A DNA stretch of 52,461 nucleotides from Bacteroidota bacterium (GCA_947478005.1 CANJVG010000012.1:1-52461), one strand, 5' to 3'; shown: positions 34,309 through 43,202, counted from the first letter of the stretch. Made by a program: numbers and translations. Notes: generated by a model from the letters alone, not told the origin.

Positions 34309-34516
34309 GTTACAGTTTGTCCCATACAAGTTATTTTTTGAGGAGCTCAAGTATTTTCTTGTTTCGAACAATAACTCATTGTATCTAATAAATAATTGAA
34401 CCTATTTTTAGCTTTTTAACGTATGGGTATCCTATCCATCAATCTAAGCAGGAAAGAAGTCAGCGAGTTGCGCCTGATAGGCTCAAATTTGTTGCAGAAA
34501 GATTTAGGAAATCAGT
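34309..34516. other. Remaining spacer between the array and aroC
   Basis: AT-rich sequence with no repeat I can define. An ATG at 34423 opens a 54-codon plus-strand frame (MGILSINLSRKEVSELRLIG start) that runs antisense into the aroC 3' end and stops at 34587. Its first 30 residues look protein-like, but the rest is antisense to aroC, so it may be a vestige. No promoter or terminator recognised. Confidence 0.4.
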
Positions 34517-35599
34517 TTAAACCCTCGCCAGCCTGGCTCTTAACCAATGGTCGGCCAAAACCAGCGCGGCCATGGCCTCTACAATAGGCACCGCGCGCGG
34601 CACCACACAGGGGTCGTGGCGGCCCTTGCCTTTCAGTTCGGTTTCGTTTCCGGCCGTGTTGAGGGTGGTTTGGGTTTGCATAATCGTAGCCACGGGCTTA
34701 AACCCCACCCGGAAATAAATATCCATTCCGTTCGAAATGCCCCCTTGTATACCTCCCGAATGATTGGTGCGGGTGATGGTTTCTCCTTCGTTGTTCTTTT
34801 CGAAAAGGTCGTTGTGCTCCGAGCCGTTCATGCGCGTGCCTTCGAAGCCGCTGCCATATTCAAACCCATGCACCGCATTGATGCTCAGCATCGCCTTGCC
34901 CAAATCGGCATGCAGTTTATCAAACACCGGCTCACCCAAACCAACAGGCACCTGTTTAATGACACACGAAATAATTCCGCCCACCGTATCGCCTTTGGCT
35001 TTAGTTTCCTGAATCAAATCAATCATTCGGTTAGCCGTTTCGGCATCGGGGCAGCGCACGATATTCGAATCAGTCTGCTGCAAATCGAGTTGTTGGTAGT
35101 TCTTCTCCAAAGCAATTTTGCCCACCCCCGAAACATAAGCAGTCACCTCCACTCCTGCCTTCTTCAATAATTGTTTGGCAATGGCACCGGCTATGACCCG
35201 CGCAGCCGTTTCGCGTGCGCTGGCTCTGCCGCCACCGCGGTGGTCGCGCAAACCATATTTCATTTCGTACGAAAAATCGGCATGGCTTGGCCGGTAGGCT
35301 TCTTTCAAGTGCGCATAATCTTCGGGCTTGGGGTCTTCGTTCTTAATCGTGATGGCAATAGGAGAACCGAGGGTTCGCCCTTCAAAAATGCCCGAGAGGA
35401 TTTCGAACGTATCGCTCTCCTTGCGTTGGGTGGTGATGGCCGATTGGCCGGGCCTGCGCCTGTCGAGTTCGTGTTGAATAAAGGCCAAATCAATTTCCAA
35501 ACCCGCGGGGCAACCGTCAATCACTACGCCTATTGCCTTCCCGTGGCTTTCGCCAAAAGTAGTGATGCGAAAAATTTCTCCGAAACTGTTTCCTGCCAT
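34517..35599 (-). CDS. aroC: Chorismate synthase AroC
   Basis: 360 residues, full length. Signature blocks: [65 protein letters not shown] (FMN and EPSP binding), and [15 protein letters not shown] near the C-terminus. It converts 5-enolpyruvylshikimate 3-phosphate to chorismate using reduced FMN. No other shikimate gene is adjacent. The G+C content is visibly higher than in the neighbouring spacers, as expected for a conserved housekeeping gene. Confidence 0.97.
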   Translation of the reverse strand: MAGNSFGEIFRITTFGESHGKAIGVVIDGCPAGLEIDLAFIQHELDRRRPGQSAITTQRKESDTFEILSGIFEGRTLGSPIAITIKNEDPKPEDYAHLKEAYRPSHADFSYEMKYGLRDHRGGGRASARETAARVIAGAIAKQLLKKAGVEVTAYVSGVGKIALEKNYQQLDLQQTDSNIVRCPDAETANRMIDLIQETKAKGDTVGGIISCVIKQVPVGLGEPVFDKLHADLGKAMLSINAVHGFEYGSGFEGTRMNGSEHNDLFEKNNEGETITRTNHSGGIQGGISNGMDIYFRVGFKPVATIMQTQTTLNTAGNETELKGKGRHDPCVVPRAVPIVEAMAALVLADHWLRARLARV

Positions 35600-35681
35600 A
35601 ATTTAAAATTGCAAGGTGCGAATTAGTAAATGAAAAACAAAAAAATCGGATTAGTTCAAAATCACAACAGAGAAAAACCTG

Positions 35682-35750
35682 GCCACGAATTTCACGAATT
35701 ATCACGAATTGGACTAGCATTATTCGTGTTCAATTCGTGAAATTCGTGGC
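35682..35750. repeat. Nested inverted repeat of CACGAATT words
   Basis: GCCACGAATTTCACGAATT (35682-35700) is exactly complementary to 35732-35750, and inside it CACGAAT (35703) pairs with ATTCGTG (35722). The whole can fold into a hairpin of 19 + 7 bp with a 12-nt loop. It lies in the divergent aroC-hutI spacer and is too far from either stop codon to be a terminator. Confidence 0.85.
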
Positions 35751-35794
35751 AAAACAGAAATTTAGATTTACTCAGCAAATCCTGTAAAAAAGAT

Positions 35795-35802
35795 TAACCT
35801 TG
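35795..35802 (+). promoter_or_regulatory. Candidate -7 box right before hutI
   Basis: TAACCTTG fits TAnnTTTG at seven of eight positions and ends 4 bp before the hutI ATG. If used, the transcript would start at or almost at the start codon. No clear -33 TTTG at the right distance, so this is tentative. Confidence 0.3.
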
Positions 35803-35806
35803 TTAC

Positions 35807-37027
35807 ATGAATTCTGTGCTTATCCGAAATATAAAATCATTAGTCGGCATTCGGGATGCGAATGTAAAAATGGTGCGCGGAGCAGAAATGAAAATCCTGC
35901 CGTCTATTGACAATGCCTATTTATTGATAGAGAACGGCCGCATAAAAGCCTTCGGCAAAAACAGCGCTGCCCCCGAACGTGCCGATGAAACCATCAACGC
36001 TGCCGGAAAGATGGTGCTGCCTGCCTGGTGCGATTCGCACACGCACATCGTCTATGCCGGTTCGCGCGAAAGCGAGTTTGCCGATAAAATAAACGGGCTG
36101 ACTTATGAAGAAATAGCCAAGCGGGGCGGTGGCATACTCAACTCGGCCAAACTGCTGAATGAAACGAAAGAGGAGAAACTGTTCGATGCAGCCTGGGAGC
36201 GCCTGGAAGAAATGAGAAGCTATGGAACAGGAGCTGTAGAAATAAAAAGCGGTTATGGACTTAGCGTGGCAGGCGAATTGAAAATGCTGCGCGTGATAAA
36301 AAAGCTAAAAGAAAAATCACCGCTTACCATCAAAGCAACTTTCCTCGGTGCCCATGCTTATCCATTGGCATTTAAACATAACCATAGCGGATATTTAAAC
36401 CTGCTGATAGAAGAAATGCTTCCAAAAATTGCGAAGGAAGGCCTTGCCGACTTCATAGATGTGTTCTGCGAGAAAGATTATTTCAGCACAGATGAAACCA
36501 AACGAATACTGGAAGCCGGTGCCAAGTTTGGTTTACGGGCTAAGGTCCACGTCAATCAATTCAACGTACTTGGCGGGGTAAAAATCTGCACCCAACAAAA
36601 CGCACTCAGTGTAGACCATCTCGAACATATTTCGGTTGATGATATCAAAGCCTTAAATAATTCTGAAACAATGCCCGTGGCTTTGCCGGCTTGTTCTTTG
36701 TTTCTGAAAATCCCCTACACCCCTGCCCGGAAAATAATAGATGCCGGTTTGCCGCTGGCGCTCGCTACTGATTTTAACCCCGGCTCCTCTCCCAGCGGAA
36801 ACATGAACCTGGTAAACTCGCTTGCCTGCATTAACCTGAGCATGACCCCTGAAGAAGTTATCAATGCTTCCACACTTAATGGTGCTTATGCTATGAATGT
36901 GGAAGATGAACTTGGTTCCATCACCATTGGCAAAAATGCGAATCTGCTGATTACAAAGCCTGTTTCATCACTTACGATGTTGCCTTATTCGTTTGGCAGT
37001 AATTTAGTAGAGCAGGTAATTATTTAA
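35807..37027 (+). CDS. hutI: Imidazolonepropionase HutI
   Basis: 406 residues, amidohydrolase fold. His78 and His80 in WCDSHTHIVYAG are the first metal ligands. AGSRESEF, RGGGIL and GTGAVEIKSGYGLS are HutI blocks, and HAYPLAFKHN, KVHVNQFN and LATDFNPGSSPSGNMNLV complete the metal and substrate site. It opens the imidazolone ring in step three of histidine degradation. Other hut genes are not adjacent; the ammonia-lyase at 51731 might be the first-step enzyme or might not (see there). The stop overlaps the stop of the opposite lipoprotein gene. Confidence 0.95.
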   Translation: MNSVLIRNIKSLVGIRDANVKMVRGAEMKILPSIDNAYLLIENGRIKAFGKNSAAPERADETINAAGKMVLPAWCDSHTHIVYAGSRESEFADKINGLTYEEIAKRGGGILNSAKLLNETKEEKLFDAAWERLEEMRSYGTGAVEIKSGYGLSVAGELKMLRVIKKLKEKSPLTIKATFLGAHAYPLAFKHNHSGYLNLLIEEMLPKIAKEGLADFIDVFCEKDYFSTDETKRILEAGAKFGLRAKVHVNQFNVLGGVKICTQQNALSVDHLEHISVDDIKALNNSETMPVALPACSLFLKIPYTPARKIIDAGLPLALATDFNPGSSPSGNMNLVNSLACINLSMTPEEVINASTLNGAYAMNVEDELGSITIGKNANLLITKPVSSLTMLPYSFGSNLVEQVII

Positions 37028-37611
37028 TAGTCCACCTGAATAAGCACGCGCTTATTTCCATAAACATCTATCGAGTAAGTCAAATTTCCTGAACTGCGAC
37101 ACGTGTTATTGGTGCATACCTTCAACTTGCTATCTGTCAACGCCAGGAAGTACCCTATAGAATGCGTAAGGCTATCATTGGGAATGGAAGTATTCGCATT
37201 GAATTCTGCACTTAGTCCTTCGTTTACGGTAAGTGCGGTAAAGGCTCTTGTGCTAATGTTTCTGATTTGAAGGAAGAAGTGATTGCTGTCCACTCCCAAA
37301 TCCTGCGAGAACAATTCCTTTTCGCCATCGGGATATTTGTCGCTGCCACCCCATGTAGGCACGTAACCCAGTAAACTAGCGTCATCTAAAGTTGCCGTCC
37401 AGCTAACCGACTTTCCGCTTGGTCCGTTAAACCTTGCAGTGCCACCTACTGCTGCAGTTTGAGCCACCCCATCCAATACTACTGTTATTGCTAAACCAGT
37501 GGTGTTTCGGAAATCAAGAAAGGAGTTTGTTTCCTTCTTTTTGCATTGGGTTAAGCCAAGAACCAAAACAGACAGTACTATTAGATGGTAGTTTGATTTA
37601 AATGTTTTCAT
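37024..37611 (-). CDS. Lipoprotein of unknown function
   Basis: 195 residues. Lipobox LTQC with the lipidated Cys at residue 23, then KKKETN, so probably outer-membrane anchored. The mature part begins FLDFRNTTGLAITVVLDG, a beta-rich sequence with no recognised family. Its 3' end overlaps the last 4 bp of hutI on the other strand. Monocistronic as far as I can see. Confidence 0.7.
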   Translation of the reverse strand: MKTFKSNYHLIVLSVLVLGLTQCKKKETNSFLDFRNTTGLAITVVLDGVAQTAAVGGTARFNGPSGKSVSWTATLDDASLLGYVPTWGGSDKYPDGEKELFSQDLGVDSNHFFLQIRNISTRAFTALTVNEGLSAEFNANTSIPNDSLTHSIGYFLALTDSKLKVCTNNTCRSSGNLTYSIDVYGNKRVLIQVDY

Positions 37612-37690
37612 GAGGAAACTTATATAGATAGAATATTAACAGCTAAAATAGAAGATTATAGGGCTTCGTAAATTTTGAATGACTAAAGCA

Positions 37691-37720
37691 TTTTAAGACT
37701 ATGCATTATTAGTAACTTCG
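37691..37720 (+). promoter_or_regulatory. Promoter of the DUF721 gene
   Basis: TAACTTCG (37713-37720) is a good -7 box, with TTTT at 37691-37694 eighteen bp upstream as a weak -33. The ATG is 15 bp downstream, giving a very short leader. Confidence 0.45.
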
Positions 37721-37735
37721 CCCTCCCTAAAAATT

Positions 37736-38026
37736 ATGAGACTCAAAAACAGTGTAACCATTAAAGAAGCCCTCGACAAGATGGTGAAAGACCTGAAGTT
37801 GAAGCCCGGCATTGACGAAACCCGCATTCGCGAGGCTTGGGTAAATATTATGGGTAAGGTTGTAGCCAAATACACGACCTCTGTGACGCTCAAAAAATCG
37901 AAGCTTTATATAAAAGTAGAAGTTGCTGCACTCAAACAGGAGTTGAGTTTCAACCGCGATAAAATCAAAGAGAACGTAAACAAAGAATTGGGCGAAGAAG
38001 TAGTAACCGAGGTGATTGTTTACTAA
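37736..38026 (+). CDS. DUF721 / DciA-like protein
   Basis: 96 residues: an N-terminal helix (TIKEALDKMVKDLKLKPGID), then REAWVNIMGKVVAKYTTSV, LKKSKLYIKVEVAALKQELSFNRDKIKENVN and a final EVIVY strand. This is the compact DUF721 domain (KH-like), which in DciA proteins loads the replicative helicase in bacteria lacking DnaC/DnaI. That makes a replication role likely. It starts a plus-strand run with two small secreted paralogues, with no sign of co-function. Confidence 0.8.
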   Translation: MRLKNSVTIKEALDKMVKDLKLKPGIDETRIREAWVNIMGKVVAKYTTSVTLKKSKLYIKVEVAALKQELSFNRDKIKENVNKELGEEVVTEVIVY

Positions 38027-38103
38027 GCCCGCAGCAGGAAAATTTATTCACAAAGTTTCAACGATTTAAAACGATTCAATTTTCGTTTTAAATTCACGGC
38101 AAT

Positions 38104-38682
38104 ATGAAATCACTTCTGTTGCCCCTGATTTTTTTGTTCCCCCTTTCGCTGTCAGCACAGAAACACATTTACGAAATTGAACTCTTCGGCAAAAAGATAG
38201 GCGAAACAATTGTTGAACGAATTGACAAAGGCAATGGCGAAGTGCAATTCAAATTAAAAAGCAACAGCGATGTAAATATCCTCTTCACGCACAAAACATC
38301 GGTGATGGATTTTGATGTACGGTATAAGGACGGAAAGCTTTTTTCTGCCTATTGCAAAAGCGTTAAGGATGGTGTAACGGAGATTACCACTACCGCATGG
38401 GATGGCACAAAGTATTTGATTAAAAAAGGAGAAGAAGTATTTAATCTATCACAAGCTATTGATTTAACGGCTATTCAACTTTACTTCCTTGAGCCGAAGG
38501 GAAAAACAAAGATATTCTCTGAACGTGTTGGCCAATTCTGCAACTTCATCAAATCGACCGAAGGTGTATATGAATGCAAAATGGCTAACGGAGTTATTAA
38601 TATCTATCGTTACAAAAGCGGAGCACTTTATGAATTGGAAATGAGTAAAGGAGCCAGTGTGTTTATGAAACTGGTTCAATAA
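38104..38682 (+). CDS. Secreted DUF6134-like protein, paralogue 1
   Basis: 192 residues. Signal peptide 1-19 (LSLSAQ). The mature part alternates strands: YEIELFGKKIGETIVERIDKGNGEVQFKLKS, MDFDVRYKDGKLFSAYC, then a terminal YRYKSGALYELEMSKG. This is a lipocalin-like or DUF3108-like beta sheet made of short antiparallel strands. The next gene (9 bp away) is a paralogue, so this is a tandem duplication. Function unknown, probably periplasmic. Confidence 0.7.
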   Translation: MKSLLLPLIFLFPLSLSAQKHIYEIELFGKKIGETIVERIDKGNGEVQFKLKSNSDVNILFTHKTSVMDFDVRYKDGKLFSAYCKSVKDGVTEITTTAWDGTKYLIKKGEEVFNLSQAIDLTAIQLYFLEPKGKTKIFSERVGQFCNFIKSTEGVYECKMANGVINIYRYKSGALYELEMSKGASVFMKLVQ

Positions 38683-38691
38683 ATTTGTTTC

Positions 38692-39279
38692 GTGCGATTG
38701 AGATATCTGCTTCTTTTTCTGTCGCTCTCCTTGCATTCTTTTTCGCAGAAAGTAAGCTTCGATATTTTTCTTTTCGGCAATAAAATAGGCCAATCGAATA
38801 TTGAGAGGAATATAAAGAACGACAGCATCACTACTTATACACTTCAAAGCAATTCTGAAGCTCACATATTTTTTACAACACGGACGCTATCGCTGCATTA
38901 CGACATCGTTTACAAATATGGAATACTTTTCTCTTCTTATTCCAAACACACGAGAAATGAGGAATTACACATCAATACCATCACCCGCCAGAACAATAAC
39001 TATCTGATGGTGCGCGACAATCAATCCTATTGTATTAAGCCCGACATTGATTGCTCAGCCGTGAAATTATTTTTTGGGGAACCTTGCAACGTTCAGCATA
39101 TTTTTTCGGAACGATTAGGAGAATGGCGACCCATAAAGAAAACCGGAGAAGGAACTTACGAAGCAGATATGAGTGAAGGAATTACCTACTACTATCATTA
39201 CAAAAATGGAAAGCTCATTGAACTCGAAATGAAAAAAGGACTCCTTGGTTCTGTTTACTTGCGACCGCATGTTCAGTAA
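38692..39279 (+). CDS. Secreted DUF6134-like protein, paralogue 2 (GTG start)
   Basis: 195 residues. The GTG at 38692 begins the signal peptide (LRYLLLFLSLSLHSFSQ); no ATG is present in frame before the mature part, so GTG is well supported. It shares the architecture of paralogue 1: FDIFLFGNKIGQSNIERNI against YEIELFGKKIGETIVERID, FSERLGEW against FSERVGQF, and YHYKNGKLIELEMKKG against YRYKSGALYELEMSKG. Overall similarity is low to moderate, so the duplication is old. Translation may be coupled to the upstream gene (9-bp gap). Confidence 0.72.
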   Translation: MRLRYLLLFLSLSLHSFSQKVSFDIFLFGNKIGQSNIERNIKNDSITTYTLQSNSEAHIFFTTRTLSLHYDIVYKYGILFSSYSKHTRNEELHINTITRQNNNYLMVRDNQSYCIKPDIDCSAVKLFFGEPCNVQHIFSERLGEWRPIKKTGEGTYEADMSEGITYYYHYKNGKLIELEMKKGLLGSVYLRPHVQ

Positions 39280-39295
39280 AATCAATAAGCTTAAA

Positions 39296-39303
39296 TAAGT
39301 TAG
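39296..39303 (+). promoter_or_regulatory. Candidate -7 box for the 39314 gene
   Basis: TAAGTTAG resembles TAnnTTTG with one mismatch and ends 10 bp before the ATG. No convincing -33 element. Tentative. Confidence 0.25.
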
Positions 39304-39313
39304 CCCTACAACC

Positions 39314-41089
39314 ATGAATAAAATTTTCCTTCTCGCAGTTTCCTTCTTTTTCTTTTTGCCTTTTATTCTTGAAGCTCAACAACAGGTAACTGTAATAAGT
39401 CGTTGCGGAGGCACTGATACTTTAACCATTCCAACTATCGTTGACAATGATTTAGACGGAATGGATGATGCGTTGGAACAAAAGCTGCTCAATTATTTTA
39501 TGCCCACGCTTATTCAGTTTGATGATGAAAGTTGTCCAGGGCCGGCATTGAACGGAACTGGAGATTCGAATTTGATTGTTTGCCATATCTATCCTGTGCC
39601 TCAGCAATATTGTTCATTGGCAACGGTTAGCCTGGTGCTTACTCAGCCCGTAGCGATAGTGCCTTCAGGCGGTTTGGCAACCGGATTGGTTTGGTATAAT
39701 CCATTGATAAAAATAAACACCGCGCTGCTGTATGGAAAAGATTGTGGCCTATCGGGACATACGGCTGATGTGGAAGGTTTTAATTTTTCTTTAAAATATA
39801 TTGGGAGTGATACAGCAACCGGATGGATGTATGATACGGTGATGCAACATTGGATGGGCGGAACCATTCAAACGGTTTCGCACGCAGGAACTTTGTGCGA
39901 ACAGGTGGAAACACTTCCTTACAAAAGTGCTTTGTTTCCTGCGGGGGTTGATACGGTTTATGCTTCGCCCGACAAGCATGGAAACTATTTAACCATAAGC
40001 GGTTGTGGCAGTTCGTTTATCTGTAACCCAGGTTGCGGTGGCATACCATCGAAGAAGAATGTAAAGAACATCAATATCGGTGAGCCTGCTGCGTCTTTGG
40101 TTGCTGATTTAGGAACTGTGTATGCTGCTTATGCAGGCAATGACCCATGGGGTAATTCCAATTTTTTGGCAGCTAACAGTGGCAATGCGGGTGCTATTCG
40201 CGATAAAATGCTGCTGCCGCTTGCTTCTAATTTTATAAGCGGATTGCCGATTACATCACAAGCACAGATCTGCGATATCTATAGCCAATGTTTTTCGACA
40301 GGCTCCGCCTACTTAGATTATACCTGCAATGGTTCTCCTTATTTTTTCTACACCCAACAATTAACCACAGCAGGTGTTTACTACCAAACACTCACAAGCA
40401 GTTTGGGTTGCGACAGTACAATAGAACTTACCCTATCGGTTTATCCCGCTTCTTCTACTTCGATTCAAGCGACTATTTGCCGAGGAAGCAATTATGATTT
40501 TGGTGGGCTGTCATTAACTATTCCGGGTGATTATGTAGATAGCCTAACAAACATTAGTGGTTGTGATAGTATCGTTCAAGTTACGTTGTCGGTGGATACT
40601 TTGCCGGCTGTTAGCTGGTCCTTCAATGCCGATTCGATAGACATTAACGGTCAGCCTATTTTACTTACAGGCGCTTTGCCTATCGGAGGTATTTATTCGG
40701 GACCGGGTGTGATTGATACTTTCTTTTATCCCGATTCGGCTGGCGCAGGAACGCATGTAATTACGTATACTTACATTGACAGCGCTGGATGCAGCGACAG
40801 TGTAAAGATTAATGTAGATGTGATCGTAACGGGCATTCGAGAAGCAAGCTATGATAATTCACTTCGTCTGTATCCCAATCCGGTAAAGGATGTTTTGCAA
40901 TTATTTTTATCAGGCAATTCGCAGCCTTTGGCAGTAAGTATTTATAACGTAGAGGCCGTTTTAACAAAGGAAATTATCCTTTCAGGAGAATCTGGTTCAG
41001 TGAATATTTCAACGCTGCCGAAAGGATTTTATACCGTAGAGATAAAAACAAAAGCTAATTCCTTTATTAGAAAACTAACGATTCAATAA
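39314..41089 (+). CDS. Secreted VPS62-like protein, T9SS type A
   Basis: 591 residues. Signal peptide 1-21. DLDGMDDALEQKLLNYFMPTL (residues ~43-63) followed by SGHTADVEGFNFSL and VYASPDKHGNYLTISGC matches the pattern of VPS62-type domains seen in fungal and bacterial secreted proteins (a Leu-Leu-Tyr-Phe-x-Pro start, a GHxxDxEG loop and a conserved KHxNY). Cysteine-rich central part. Two Ig-like/SprB-like repeats (TGVYYQTLTSSLGCDSTIELTLSV, GDYVDSLTNISGCDSIVQVTLSV) follow. The C-terminal ~80 residues (LRLYPNPVKDVLQLFL, GFYTVEIKTK, FIRKLTIQ) are a type A sorting domain. Role unknown. Confidence 0.75.
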   Translation: MNKIFLLAVSFFFFLPFILEAQQQVTVISRCGGTDTLTIPTIVDNDLDGMDDALEQKLLNYFMPTLIQFDDESCPGPALNGTGDSNLIVCHIYPVPQQYCSLATVSLVLTQPVAIVPSGGLATGLVWYNPLIKINTALLYGKDCGLSGHTADVEGFNFSLKYIGSDTATGWMYDTVMQHWMGGTIQTVSHAGTLCEQVETLPYKSALFPAGVDTVYASPDKHGNYLTISGCGSSFICNPGCGGIPSKKNVKNINIGEPAASLVADLGTVYAAYAGNDPWGNSNFLAANSGNAGAIRDKMLLPLASNFISGLPITSQAQICDIYSQCFSTGSAYLDYTCNGSPYFFYTQQLTTAGVYYQTLTSSLGCDSTIELTLSVYPASSTSIQATICRGSNYDFGGLSLTIPGDYVDSLTNISGCDSIVQVTLSVDTLPAVSWSFNADSIDINGQPILLTGALPIGGIYSGPGVIDTFFYPDSAGAGTHVITYTYIDSAGCSDSVKINVDVIVTGIREASYDNSLRLYPNPVKDVLQLFLSGNSQPLAVSIYNVEAVLTKEIILSGESGSVNISTLPKGFYTVEIKTKANSFIRKLTIQ

Positions 41090-41101
41090 TTTCATCCACT
41101 T

Positions 41102-41692
41102 ATGAATTCACCTGTAAAATCTTACCTGATAGGCTATAATGTGTTGGCTTTTTTGTGCTGGCTTGGTTTCCTTTTTTCGTTTCTCGTTTCTGGTTGCGTT
41201 CTTTCTGACACTAATTTATTGCTGCTGAATATTGCACAAGGTATGGCGGTGCTGGAAGTCGTACACACAGTTTTGAAATGGGTAAAGTCGCCTGTGGGTT
41301 CAACCGTGGCGCAGGTCTTTTCGAGACTGTTGGTGTTGGTGCTTATTAATGTTTTCAGGATGGAAGGTTTGATTTCACCACTGGTTTATGCAGGCATTGT
41401 AACGGTGAGCATAGCCTGGGGCATTACCGAAATTGTTCGCTATTCCTTTTATGCTTTGCAACTGCTGAATGCTTTGCCGAGCTGGTTACTTTGGATGCGT
41501 TATACTTTTTTTATTGTGCTGTATCCGGTGGGTGTTTCGGGTGAGTGGCTCATTATTGCTGCTCCGATATTAATGAAGGGGTTTTCGATTAATCCTTACA
41601 ACCTGTTTGTGTTGTTTCTGCTGGTTAGTTATGTGTATTATTTCCCTGTGCTGTACAAGTATATGTGGAAGCAGCGGAAGGCAAAGCTCTAA
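41102..41692 (+). CDS. PHS1/HACD (PTPLA)-type 3-hydroxyacyl-CoA dehydratase-like membrane protein
   Basis: 196 residues, six hydrophobic segments. The sequence matches the eukaryotic PTPLA/HACD family throughout: YLIGYNVLAFLCW at the start, QGMAVLEVVHTVLKWVKSP, QVFSRLLVLV, WGITEIVRYSFYALQLL and RYTFFIVLYPVGVSGEW. Tyr141 and Glu148 in YPVGVSGE are seven residues apart, as are the catalytic Tyr and Glu of yeast Phs1. The family dehydrates 3-hydroxyacyl-CoA in very-long-chain fatty acid elongation. It lies 12 bp after the VPS62-like T9SS gene. Substrate in this organism is unknown; a lipid role is a reasonable inference. Confidence 0.85.
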   Translation: MNSPVKSYLIGYNVLAFLCWLGFLFSFLVSGCVLSDTNLLLLNIAQGMAVLEVVHTVLKWVKSPVGSTVAQVFSRLLVLVLINVFRMEGLISPLVYAGIVTVSIAWGITEIVRYSFYALQLLNALPSWLLWMRYTFFIVLYPVGVSGEWLIIAAPILMKGFSINPYNLFVLFLLVSYVYYFPVLYKYMWKQRKAKL

Positions 41693-41792
41693 ACGTTTTT
41701 GAGGAAGTGTAATGCTATCCTTCAGGAAGGCCGGCTTCGGCAGGAACAAAGTATTGAACTAAAAAGTAGAGTGCTCTTAGAAGCGTTGCATC

Positions 41793-42302
41793 TCATTCTA
41801 CTATTGCTGACTGCTTAATTATTGTGGCGGCAATACGTGCATATGGCAAAATCTTTCCCGTCTCAAATAAGCAAAGAACATCTCCAGTAGGAAGAACAAC
41901 CAGGTCGTTGTAAGCGCTCTTTTTAGCATTAATAGTGATTTGCTTTTGCCATGTGTTCCCGCTGTCTTTACTAACAGATAGGGTTAAGTTTTTTCGTTTG
42001 GTATTATGTTTTGGATTGGAAAACAAAAGTAGGTCGGGGGAAAGAGAGTAACGCAATAATGAGCCCTGACATACAGGCTCAATAAGAGTGCTGTCATAAA
42101 CGGGATTTGTCCAAGTTAATCCACCATCCTTACTCAGGCTTACTTTTCTGTTTGGCAATGCGCGGTCGTTATTCCGCATGTTCAACAGAAGATGACCATT
42201 GGCCAATTCCGCAACCGTACATTCATCTGTTTTCGCTCTCGAAACTGTTCCTCCGAGTTGCCAGGCTTTGCCGTTGTCAACGCAGATACAGCTAAAAAAT
42301 GG
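41793..42302 (-). pseudogene. Truncated sialidase (C-terminal half)
   Basis: The frame is open from 42302 down to the stop at 41793, with an in-frame TGA immediately upstream (42303-42305) and no ATG in place. It contains DNGKAWQLGG, DECTVAELANGHLLLNMRN, two Asp-box motifs (SKDGGLTW and SKDSGNTW) and LIEPVCQGSLL, all typical of exo-alpha-sialidases from about the middle to the end. The first ~200 residues, including the catalytic Arg-Ile-Pro region, are missing. It is therefore a remnant, not a functional gene. Confidence 0.75.
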
Positions 42303-42477
42303 TCAGTTGATAATACCTGCAGGCAATACCGTGCCTATTTATTTGGATGAAAATAAGTCGCGTAAAAAATCCTTTCGTAATCTAAAACCGGGTACCCGTT
42401 ATTATGCCTATTTCTTTGCGCGCAATTCAACAGGTGTAAGCTTGCTAAGTGAAGCAAGAAGTATTATTTGCGGTTAG
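42286..42477 (+). pseudogene. Opposite-strand fragment with sialidase-like and FN3-like sequence
   Basis: Reads IQLKNGQLIIPAG, like the GIQLKNGRLVIPA stretch that precedes DxGxTWQLGG in sialidases, then a fibronectin-III-like tail (LKPGTRYYAYFFARNSTGVS) to a stop. It overlaps the 5' end of the truncated sialidase by 17 bp on the other strand, as if an inversion broke the gene here. The FN3 similarity to Bacteroidota surface domains is by eye only. Confidence 0.4.
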
Positions 42478-42479
42478 AC

Positions 42480-43202
42480 TTAATAAGTATAAGCCATCGA
42501 ATCTACCAGGTGGCCGAATCGGTCGTAGGTGGCCAGGGTATCTACATTGCTGGTGTTGGGGTTGTAGTGATAACGGTAGGTGATGATGCCGGTGGTGTCG
42601 CCATTTTGCCCGGTTTGCACTTGTGTAAGCGGTAGATAGAGAGAACCCACGCCCAAAAAGCCCATGCCGAAATTCTGATTGCCAATGGTATTGGTGTTGG
42701 TGGCATAGCTGTAGTAGGCATAGCTGTGGGTATTGGCTATGGCATTGGTGGTGTTGGTGGAAGTGAGATTTTTGTTGTTTAGACTAAAATCAGAATAGGA
42801 AGTGAGGGAGCCGAAGGCATAGTTCTTTTGCTGCGTAAGCTGGCCATCACTGTTGTAGGCATATTTGTTGGAGTTGTTTTCTGCCTGATAGAAGCCGTAG
42901 GAAGTGTCGGCATATTTTTGCCCATGCAGCAAATACCTGATGGCACTGGCTATTATTCCTGCTCCGTTAATGCTTTGCATGAGCACGGTGTCGCCTGTGT
43001 AGGTAAACACACGTTTTTCGTTGGTGCTGCGGGTGATGACGGCCACGTTTCCGTTACCGTCATAGCTATACGTATCGGTGTAGCCTGCTTTGAAATTGGT
43101 GCTGGTAACGACTTTGGCTCCCGAAAAAGCAGGGTCGGATTTTTTGCAACCGGCTATGGATAAAACAGTGCTGAGTATAAGCGCGAAGAAAAGAGTTCTC
43201 AT
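42480..43202 (-). CDS. YD/RHS-like repeat lipoprotein (DUF4595-like)
   Basis: 240 residues. Lipobox IAGC, lipidated Cys at 19, followed by KKSDPAFSG. The mature part is rich in YD-type motifs: DTYSYDGNGNVAVITRS, NKYAYNSDGQLTQQKNY, TYDRFGHLVDSMAYTY. These are like the YD repeats of RHS proteins and Bacteroidota DUF4595 lipoproteins, which make a beta-spiral that often contacts glycans. No enzymatic domain is visible. The 3' end is 2 bp from the fragment at 42477 on the other strand. Confidence 0.75.
   Translation of the reverse strand: MRTLFFALILSTVLSIAGCKKSDPAFSGAKVVTSTNFKAGYTDTYSYDGNGNVAVITRSTNEKRVFTYTGDTVLMQSINGAGIIASAIRYLLHGQKYADTSYGFYQAENNSNKYAYNSDGQLTQQKNYAFGSLTSYSDFSLNNKNLTSTNTTNAIANTHSYAYYSYATNTNTIGNQNFGMGFLGVGSLYLPLTQVQTGQNGDTTGIITYRYHYNPNTSNVDTLATYDRFGHLVDSMAYTY

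Noticed and set aside
34423-34587. 54-codon frame starting MGILSINLSR
   Set aside because: Runs antisense into aroC and its last half is the complement of that gene.
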